A stretch of DNA of 64,000 nt from Aureobasidium sp. EXF-3400 (Eukaryota; Ascomycota; Dothideomycetes; Dothideales; Saccotheciaceae): NCBI GenBank assembly GCA_024195585.1, contig SWBL01000055.1, forward strand, positions 120,658-184,657. The letters run 5' to 3'. Of this stretch, positions 42,573 through 50,163 are shown in pieces (position 1 is the first letter of the stretch; the number at the start of each line of letters is the position of its first letter). The notes under the pieces are model-generated. The model saw only the letters and a list, made by a program, of their open reading frames with translations, was not told where the DNA came from and ran no database searches. The position numbers and the translations under genes were made by a program.

Positions 42573-42730
42573 GGAAGGAACGACTGAGTGGAAGGAGTGA
42601 TCCAGAGAACGATGCGCTGGAGAGGAAGGAACGACCTTTCTGAGGATCTTTGACGCGGAAGGAGCGACCTTTTTGAGAAATCCTGACGAGGAAGGAGCGA
42701 CCGACTCTCCGAAAAGGAAGGAGCGACCAT
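42573..42730 (+). repeat. imperfect 33-bp tandem repeat (GGAAGGARCGACC core)
   Basis: The core GGAAGGA(G/A)CGAC recurs at 42573, 42624, 42657, 42690 and 42716. The two middle intervals are exactly 33 bp; the outer ones are 51 and 26 bp. Copies are purine-rich on the plus strand. On the minus strand the unit is open and encodes repeated VAPSxSxxLxK-like phrases, but the surrounding 150-codon frame (42381-42833) has no other protein character. It is best read as a small minisatellite, possibly within an unexpressed frame. Confidence 0.7.
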
Positions 42731-43251
42731 CTTTCTGGACGACATTATAGCTTCGAGTGGATGCTTTCAATCTTTGCACACGGGAAGGGAGGCAAGAGGG
42801 CTTCAGAAGGGTTTCAATTGATTTCGTGTGCATGTAATGTTAAGACTAACGGGCTCAAGTGAAAAAATCGCAATACCGCTTGCTTTTGTGAGCCAGAATC
42901 AATGTGGGCAGAGGAGAAACGAATACTACTAGCAAAGAAGCAAGCGTCTGGGGCCATTACTGCTTGATTTGTTGAACGCCATGCTCCAAATGGAAAGGGG
43001 GAACAGAGAAAGGCATGAAAAGCTCCCCTCTTGGGTGAGCGTTAAGTATAATCTCAGGAGAGATTCCAAGATGTAAATGTGATGTGAAGCAACGACTAAA
43101 CGCCGGGAACATCGCGTGATCCCTTTGGCATAGGCTGACTGGCTGCATGATGCAGAAGAAAGGGAGTAGAAGGGGCTGACGGAAAGTCGATCAAGAAAAC
43201 TTTCCATCTCTTGCCGCAGACACCACGATGCGAGGATGCTCCTCTCTTGGA
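42731..43251. other. intergenic
   Basis: About 520 bp downstream of TFIIS. A minus-strand ORF (42929-43288) shows no recognisable features. Contains the TFIIS 3' end. Confidence 0.45.
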
Positions 43252-44204
43252 TTAAGAGAACTTCCAGCGATTGCCGCACACCGTACATTCGCAGAACGTC
43301 GTCATAGGTTCATCGGCGGATCGGGTTTGGGCCTGACTGTAACTGACCTTCTTCTGACCGCACTTTCCGCAAGTCAAACTGGCACTGATACTCCTCTCTG
43401 CCTGGGCGACCATGGCCTTGTCCATGTTTTCCTTTTGTAGCCTCTCGTCCTCGGCGCGCTGTTTGTCACTCTTCAACTCTTCATGGGTCATGCGCACAAA
43501 GCGATCGGGCTTGATGACACCAGACAGGACCTGACTACGGAGCTTTGGGTTGCCCTTGTTTTTGAGATTTTGGTAGAGGGAACGTATGCGCTGGCGGTAC
43601 TCGGGACTGCCCTCGGGTTGGTAGGCATTGTAAGCAGCAAGCTCGACGGAACGGGCAACGGCCAGGATATCTTGTGAAGCTGTGGAACATGTCAGTTAGG
43701 CGATGGGACCAAGGCAGTCGATGGGCAGCGGTATATACCATCAGGCGACATGAAGGCCAAGCCGTCGTACATCAGCTTGATGCAAGCATCGCGAGTCTGG
43801 TTTCCGGTGACTCCGCAGTCGACCTTATCCGACACGCTGTTGCGCTTCTCAGGATCGCCGTGCGGTTCGGACTTTGACTTCGATGCAGCGGGTGCGGGCG
43901 AGGACTTTGCAGGTGCAGGCGAGTTGGTGCCGCTCGAGGCGGCTGTGGCAGGTGTTCTCTTGACGTCCGTCTTCCACTTGTTGACCAGAGTGGCAGCAGT
44001 GCGGGCTACTTGGGCATCGCTGTTCTGGCGCAGCTTATTGACGTGGACTCCGATCTTTGTCTGGCGCAACAGCTTTTCCGTCGCCGTCCATCCCTTGAGG
44101 CCGTCCAGAAGGGCCAGCAGAGTTGCCGGAGGGTCGCCGCCCGATGCTGCCTTGGCCAGCTGTTTGCCGCGCTCTTCAATGTCTTTTGCTTCCATGGTCG
44201 CCAT
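43252..44204 (-). CDS. DST1: transcription elongation factor TFIIS
   Basis: Exon 1 is 44204-43739 and exon 2 is 43679-43252 (59-bp intron); the product is 297 residues. Domain I (LW/TFIIS N-terminal helical bundle) covers about 1-85 with LLALLDGLKGWTATEKLLRQTKIGVHVNKL. A Ser/Pro/Ala linker follows, then domain II (about 130-245, with RDACIKLMYDGLAF and YRQRIRSLYQNLKNKGNPKLR). The C-terminal zinc ribbon has CGKCGQKK, the acidic RSADEPMTTF loop that reaches into RNA polymerase II, and CECTVCGNRW. TFIIS rescues arrested Pol II by stimulating transcript cleavage. All four zinc Cys and the Asp-Glu pair are intact. Splicing joins MSPD to ASQDI across a split Ala codon. Confidence 0.96.
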
Positions 44205-44688
44205 GTTGTGATTGCGCAACCGCTCAGTGCGCGTTGTTGGTGGTCCAGTCGCTGTCGCAAGTCGCTCAAGCTTCGAATGCGCGTCTTTTCAGTGGGATGG
44301 CGCGAGGTGAAAGTTGGTGTGTATGAAGATGCAAGGATACGACAATATCAAAACTAACATGGACTCTATGAGCTTTGGACGCTGGCTGCGCAAATCCGAC
44401 GACCAGACCGAGGCGCGCGGGGTTGGGTTGCTTGCACCAAAACATCTCACTTTTCTGCACTGTAAACAATTATTATTATGCATGCCACATTGACCACTGC
44501 CTTCGTCCAGCTTCTGGCACCTGAGTCGGATGCTGCTCAAGTGCCGTCATCTTGGTGATGCCTGTTGTGATGACAAATGTGCCGCCCCACCCTGCCATCT
44601 GCTCAATTCACTGATCAACTCATCCTATTCTCGTTCCCGGCTCAACTAGTCCACTAACCACACACCTCACTTCTTTCAACCTGCAACT
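44205..44688. promoter_or_regulatory. divergent promoter of TFIIS and the NmrA-like gene
   Basis: 484 bp between two start codons on opposite strands. Contains short ORFs without features. No TATA element stands out. Confidence 0.45.
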
Positions 44689-45621
44689 ATGTTAGCTATC
44701 ATTGGAGCCTCTGGCAAACTCGGTGGTGCTACACTGAAGGCACTACTTGATCACAATCTGCTTCCAAGAGATCAGATCGTATGCTGCACCTCGTCTAAAC
44801 CTGGAAGTGATACCTGGACTTCTCTGGAAAAGAAGGGTGTCCAAGTCCGCCATGCCTCGTTTGACGACAAAGCCTCCATTGAGAAGGCTCTTGCAGGCTG
44901 CGACAAGTTCTTCCTCGTCTCTACCCCAAAGATTGACATGGATTACAACGACGCTCCTCATGGTCAAGGTCGCGAGAAGCATCACTTCACTGCCATTGAT
45001 GCTGCTCAGGCCGCAGGCGTCAAGCACATTTACTACAGCTCTCTAGCTTTCCAAAGCCCTTCCAAGTCGCGCGTCATGCAGGCCCACATTCGTACCGAGG
45101 CATATCTTGCGAACCTACAGAACATCGATTACACTGTTCTGCGTGAGGGTCTGTACAATGAGAGCTGGCCGCTGTATGCAAGCTACTACGATCTCAAGGA
45201 CGACCGGAGATCCGAGGTGCCCATCGGTGGTGACTCTCCCATCAGTTGGACTGCCATTGCTGATCTGGGCCTCGCTAGCGCTCTGGTCATTGTTGCTCCC
45301 TCGTCCGAATATGCTGCCAAAACTTTCTACCTTTCAGCTACTCAAGGCGCAAAAACCATCAAACAGGTCCTCGAAAAGGTTTCGGCAGTGAGGTCCAAGG
45401 AAATAACAACAAAGGTCGTCTCACGGGAGGAGCTTGAGAGCTATTACGTTCAAGACATCAAGCTCTCAGAGCCTGCTGCTAAATGGTGGGCTGCAAGCTA
45501 TGACGCTTTGAGAGACCAAGAATGTCTGATCAACGATCCAACCTTGGAGAAGCTGCTGGCAACAAAGGGACAGAAACCCATACCTGTTGAGGAGACGATA
45601 GAGGAAATGCTTCGCGCTTAA
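44689..45621 (+). CDS. NmrA-like NAD(P)-binding protein (QorB type)
   Basis: A single exon of 310 residues. The N-terminal motif LAIIGASGKLGGATL is a GxxGxxG dinucleotide-binding turn. A second-strand end CTSSKPGS, a late strand HIYYSSLAFQ, and TVLREGLYNES fit NmrA-family proteins such as bacterial quinone oxidoreductase QorB. The classical SDR Tyr-Lys pair is not in the usual place. It may be a reductase or a redox-sensing regulator; sequence cannot decide. It ends 24 bp from the stop of the next gene, which is on the opposite strand. Confidence 0.82.
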   Translation: MLAIIGASGKLGGATLKALLDHNLLPRDQIVCCTSSKPGSDTWTSLEKKGVQVRHASFDDKASIEKALAGCDKFFLVSTPKIDMDYNDAPHGQGREKHHFTAIDAAQAAGVKHIYYSSLAFQSPSKSRVMQAHIRTEAYLANLQNIDYTVLREGLYNESWPLYASYYDLKDDRRSEVPIGGDSPISWTAIADLGLASALVIVAPSSEYAAKTFYLSATQGAKTIKQVLEKVSAVRSKEITTKVVSREELESYYVQDIKLSEPAAKWWAASYDALRDQECLINDPTLEKLLATKGQKPIPVEETIEEMLRA

Positions 45622-45644
45622 TTCTGAAATCATGCAGTATCAGC

Positions 45645-46403
45645 TCAATAAGCCAGATCCGCATCTTCGTCCTTCTCCAAGACCCAGTCGTAGACCAGTC
45701 TGATGTTGTGTTCCTCCTTGCCCTTCTTGACGACGATACGTCTTGTGTGTCGTTTCTGTCCATCCACTACTTCAAAGCCCCAAACTTGTTCTGCTGCCCA
45801 GTTCGGGTTCTTGCCTATGCTGTCCACGAAGACCTGAATGATCTGGCCATCCCCCTCGGCCAGAAACTGCTCGTCCCAGCCTTGCTTGAGGTATTCAGTC
45901 TCGACTTCAGCCAGTTTTACATAGCGCGAACGACCGTTCACTTTGCCAAAGATTCTGTCGTTCTTCTCACGCCACTGGTAATCCACTATGCGCTCCTCGA
46001 GGTTGCGTATGTTGCCAGTCGTGATTTGTTCATTGTCTATATGCATGAGGCCTTCTTCATCAACAAACTGTCATATCGTCAGATGTTGTCCAGGTCAGTG
46101 AGTTCCTAATCTTGGTACCTGCTTGACAAGGAGTGTGACGTTTGAGAATTTGACCGCTTGACGGACGAGCCAGCCTATGCCTTGCTATACAGATAGTAAT
46201 GAGCTACTGAGCATCTGATACTCGTGAAGAGACTGGTACCATCTGTAGAGCTGCATCGGTCGAATCTGATAGACTTTTGTTCTGATGGATGTCAGTGTAT
46301 GTTCATCATGATGGTTTGTTTGCTAGGGGTAGTCACAGATAACACTTACAAGGTTGTATGTTCCCGAGAGATTACGCAGGTTCACAGAATCAGGTACGGC
46401 CAT
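45645..46403 (-). CDS. conserved fungal protein of unknown function, four exons
   Basis: Exons on the minus strand are 46403-46350, 46281-46240, 46184-46119 and 46067-45645; all three junctions fall between codons, and the product is 194 residues. A simple ORF reading shows only the last 133. The full protein begins AVPDSVNLRNLSGTYNL, then NKSLSDSTDAALQM, QGIGWLVRQAV and THIDNEQ-like phrases (MHIDNEQITTGN), followed by DYQWREKNDRIFGKVNGRSR and VWGFEVVDGQKRHTRRIVV. I recall this order from a widespread uncharacterised ascomycete family. Alternating short hydrophobic strands suggest a beta-barrel or lipocalin-like fold that could bind a small ligand. No signal peptide. Each intron is 51-68 bp with GT-AG ends. 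Confidence 0.75.
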
Positions 46404-46610
46404 CTTCAAGAGCTGAAAATACAGTGTAGTATTTCGAGCTTCTCACAACCAAATATTCACGAGGGGTACTGAGATATCTCTTGTGATTGATATCTAGGTC
46501 TAGTAGTGCAGCGGGGTGGTTCGGGCCGTGAAACGTGGTGAAACGTGCTGCCCCCCGTGCGTTTGAACAGCTATCATTATGTTTGCAAAATTTTACCTTA
46601 ACACTAAGAA

Positions 46611-46683
46611 GCCTCTTTAGCTCAGTTGGTAGAGCGCGGCACTAGTAATGCCGAGGTCACCGGTTCGACTCCGTTAGGAGGCA
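46611..46683 (+). tRNA. tRNA-Thr (anticodon AGT)
   Basis: The 73 bases fold as a full cloverleaf. The acceptor stem GCCTCTT pairs with AGGAGGC (one G-T wobble). The D arm has GCTC...GAGC. The anticodon stem CGGCA/TGCCG has loop CTAGTAA, giving anticodon AGT (read as IGU, Thr). The T arm ACCGG-TTCGACT-CCGTT has one C-T mismatch at 50:64. There is no intron. A discriminator A follows at 46683. Internal A and B boxes for Pol III are intact. Confidence 0.93.
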
Positions 46684-46687
46684 TGTC

Positions 46688-46691
46688 TTTT
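46688..46691 (+). terminator. Pol III terminator of tRNA-Thr
   Basis: A run of four T starts four bases after the tRNA 3' end, the minimal Pol III stop signal. Confidence 0.6.
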
Positions 46692-46957
46692 GCACTATGT
46701 TCCATTCGTTTTGCAGTGGCATAGACAACAATGACTCTACTCGCGAATCTCTAAAGTTTTGGCGGAAGCGTGGCATAGCTGCATAAAAAGTAGCGCAAGT
46801 CTTGTGCAAGAGTCAAGCTTGGGAAGCTCGGCCTTTTCCCATCCCGCAACTCCGCGACAGCATCACCCAGACCATCGACCAACTATTGTAACCACCGCAA
46901 CATCTCGTTGGCAACCTTTTTCTTCGGGCGCGACTGACTTTCGGACCTTGTACGACT

Positions 46958-47772
46958 ATGAAGCTCCTTTCAACGCTATCAGCGCTCCTTGGTACCTGCG
47001 CAGCAACATCGCTTCACCTCAGTATCTCACCTTCATCCTCCCTCCTGGACCTCAGTGATCTCCCCTCGTCAACCCACGCAACCCTCTACGGCCCCTCTGG
47101 CAAAAGAGCCACTGCGCCCCTCCGCGTCGACAACTCATTCGTCTTCAACAACCTAGAAGAGGGGGAATGGCTTTTGGACATTCACTCTAGAGATCATGCC
47201 TTCCCTAGCTTGAGAGTCGATGTGGTGGATCATGTGTCTATTCTTCCCATCAAGCAAGAAGGCGATGGCGAAGCAGCTCCTGTTGCCCCGACACCCGAGA
47301 CAGTGACTGTATACCTCACACATCCCTCGAACAAATGGTCGCATCTGGGAGCCAAGATTGCTGCATCCACTGCTCCTCTCGCCTCAACAGATCACGTCAA
47401 GGTCTCCGTCTCGGCTTTGGGAAAGAAGCTGTTTTACGAACAGAGACAAGGCTTTGATCTGTTGTCGTTCTTCAAGAACCCCATGATCTTGATGGGTGTT
47501 CTTTCTATGGGTCTCGTGTTCGGCATGCCCTACTTGATGGAGAACAGTGAGTCTTGACCTCCCTTCCCTTCTGCGTCTCTACTCGGTGAGAATACGTGAC
47601 TTGTACTAATCTCTCAAAAACAGTGGACGACGAGGCAAAGGCCGAATTTGCAGAAATCCAAAAACAGGGCCCCTTGGGTATGGGTGGTGGCGCTGCAGGA
47701 GGACAAGCTCAGAATGCCGCGCAGCAGATCCAGAACTTCGATCTTGCTGGTTGGATGGCGGGCAAAAAGTGA
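46958..47772 (+). CDS. EMC7: ER membrane protein complex subunit 7
   Basis: Exons 46958-47546 and 47624-47772 (77-bp intron) give 245 residues. It has a signal peptide (KLLSTLSALLGTCAATS) and a luminal beta-sandwich domain of the EMC7 type, with HATLYGPSGKRATAPLRVDNSF and FNNLEEGEWLLDIHSRDHAFP. One membrane span near 178-196 (MILMGVLSMGLVFGMPYLM) is followed by a cytosolic Gly/Gln-rich tail ending WMAGKK. The ER membrane complex inserts tail-anchored and multi-pass proteins; EMC7 is a peripheral luminal part (yeast Sop4). The end KK is a possible ER-retention signal. The intron is placed right after the membrane span and splits a Met codon. Confidence 0.9.
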
Positions 47773-48038
47773 GCCTAAGCCAGTCTGCTCGCCTTGTTAC
47801 CTTTACTTAGCAGAAGCCATTGCATATACATTGCCAGACTTCCGTTACATGTTCGTGTATGTTCTTACGATGATGCAGATGATAGACGGCCTTCGCCTGG
47901 TGTATACGCCACGAGTGATGCAGATATTGAAAATGGTAAAACGTGATTTATTTGATACACATCATGTCAGGACGTCAATTGTAATGCTTGCTTCTGCTTG
48001 CTCTCCTCAGCTCCTTATGCGATTCCCCTGCATTATGA

Positions 48039-48963
48039 TCATGAGTCAACCTCCATCGACTCTCCGGCACCCTCTTGTTGTGCTGGCGCATCAGCAGCAG
48101 GAGCAGCAGCATCACCAGCATCATCGTTCCTGTTCTCAAACGTTGTGTCCAACCACTGAGCAATCTGCTGACCCTCGTACATGGTGAAGTTCTCTTCCAG
48201 TCCACTGACACCCAGCGAGGTGTTGTCAACAGTAAGCTCCTTGTCCTGGGGCAGAGACTCGTTCAGGGCGCGCAGAGCATGCTTGATCAACTCTTCACGG
48301 CTGCTACCCTCGAATTGATCGAGGTTGCGCTCAAGGTAGGTTCTCGCCATCTGGGATCTAGCGCCGATGCCGCAAGCGACCATCTCTTGGGTAATGCCTG
48401 AGGGTTGGAACTCGAAGAGATGGGGGCCCTTTGCGTCAACTCCAGCAACCAGCAAGCCGACACCGTATGGGCGACGACCGTATTGCTGAGTGTTTGTCTG
48501 AGCGCGGTCGGCAACGCGCGAGGTGATTTCTGAAAGCAGGATGGGGCGGCCGTATGTCAAGCGCGAAGAGAGGGATTGCTGTTTCATGAAGTTGCTGAGG
48601 ACGCGGGCGTCGGAGGCGAGACCGGCAAGGGCAAGACCGTAGTGTGAATCGACGGGGATGATCTTCTTTTGGTATGATGAGAGCTCTTCGGCATTTCTCT
48701 GTTGATGGTAGTGTCAGTGATGGGGACGGCGCAGCGGGCAGTGGTTGGCGGCGGACCTTGACTGCGGCGAGGACGGCGTGCGTCTTGCTGACAATGCCAA
48801 CGACGACGGAACCTTGCTTGACGGCTTCTTGGGCATATTCGACCTGGAAGATACGGCCTTGCGGCGAGCTGGAGAGGTGTGGGTTTAGCGGACGGTGATG
48901 GATGGCGGTTCAGGTTGGCACGTACAAGGTGACCGAGTCGTTGTCGTAGTTGTTGCGGAACAT
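48039..48963 (-). CDS. PRE5: 20S proteasome subunit alpha type-1
   Basis: Three exons, 48963-48926, 48868-48757 and 48698-48039, give 269 residues. The start [27 protein letters not shown] is the hallmark of the alpha6/PSMA1 (Pre5) subunit, including the proteasome alpha signature [12 protein letters not shown]. Further matches are [48 protein letters not shown] and [12 protein letters not shown]. The C-terminal 30 residues are Ala/Glu/Asp-rich and not conserved. Alpha subunits form the gate rings of the 20S core and have no protease site. Exon 1 codes for only 12 and two thirds codons; the first two introns are 57 and 58 bp. Confidence 0.96.
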
Positions 48964-49306
48964 GGCTGGTGTGTGGTGTAGGAGATGCGGATACGGAAGA
49001 GAGTGAGTGCAGAGAAGAACAAGGTCAGCGAGAGATGGCTATGCTGGACAAACAAGGTGAGTGAAGAAGTGTATATGTTTGCAGCCGATGATGGAATGAC
49101 ATGGGCGAGACGGCGCCTGTACTCTCTACCGTACCTAAGGGCCAAAGCTCCCCAGACTTTGCTTGGCGATCAACTGCTTCACGCCGCGCCGCCTAACCTC
49201 CGGTCCGCGACTGCCACGAGTCCGACGCGCCGACGACGACCGCCATAGCACCCATCTATACCAGACGACCAGATCCCGCACCTTCCTTCTTTCCTGCAAG
49301 CCCAAC
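48964..49306. promoter_or_regulatory. divergent promoter of PRE5 and VPS55
   Basis: 343 bp between two start codons. Proteasome genes in yeast-like fungi often carry an Rpn4 box (GGTGGCAAA); I do not see a clear copy here. Confidence 0.45.
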
Positions 49307-49821
49307 ATGGCAGGCCTCAAAACCATCATCGCTCTTTCCTTCGTATGCTCCCCACCTTCCCCCTCCTCCCCGATCACCACCTTGATGCACACGAGCTAAC
49401 CCGCCCGATAAGGTGCTCGCAATTGGTTTCTTGCTCGTCATCCTCTCGTCGGCCTTATGGCATAACTACCTACCCCTGCTGGTCGTCGCGACCTACGTTA
49501 TCGCCCCTGTCCCCAACTGGATTTGCTCACGCGCTCAATCTTCCGATGACTTCATGGATGGAGGCAGCAGTGCTGTCGTTGAACTTGGTCGCTTCATCAC
49601 TGGCTTCCTGGTCGTCATGGGTGTTGGTATGTCAATCTGCTGCAACCTAGAGAGCCTTCGTTCAAGATACTTACACAACTTCACCAGCTCTCCCCATTGT
49701 CCTCGCCCACACTGGCCAGATCAGCGTCCCCGCTGCCGCCATGTCAATAGCAGGCGGTCTCCTCATCTACTCGACCATCATCAGCTTCTCGCTCTCCTTC
49801 CGCGAAGACGAAGAATTCTAG
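49307..49821 (+). CDS. VPS55: VPS55/LEPROT-family endosomal membrane protein
   Basis: Three exons, 49307-49342, 49413-49626 and 49688-49821, give 127 residues. Four hydrophobic helices fill the protein (LKTIIALSFVLAIGFLLVIL, LPLLVVATYVIAPVPNWI, a third around FITGFLVVMGVALPIVLAHTG, and a fourth near GGLLIYSTIISFSLSF). The conserved turn PNWICSRAQ and the acidic end REDEEF fit the Vps55 family. Yeast Vps55 works with Vps68 in late-endosome-to-vacuole traffic. The partner VPS68 is encoded about 6 kb away in this window. Exon 1 is only 12 codons. Confidence 0.92.
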
Positions 49822-50163
49822 ATCGAGAAACATCGCCTGTATCTAGTCATTTATATCCACTACGACTATGCTCATCTGTGAGCCATGTATTCTTCTCGAC
49901 AATTAATCGTCATATAACAAATGTCTCTTTTATTGCTACAATATCATGAGGTCTATCGTCTTGGAGCAGTTTATGACAGCTAGAAATGTTCCTCTTTGAG
50001 ATACAGAAGCGAAATCTCTGTCTTCCAGCAATGTTTCCTTCCGGTCCAGTACCTCCCTCGCCTGGCCAGCACACCGCGCTCTGATCATGTCGTTAGTCTC
50101 TCACAAGCGGCGCTGTCCTTGTCATATCGACAAGTCGCCGCTGTACCGACCATGCCACCTCCT
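49822..50163. other. intergenic between convergent genes
   Basis: A 342-bp gap holding the 3' ends of VPS55 and SCC4. Nothing else seen. Confidence 0.5.
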
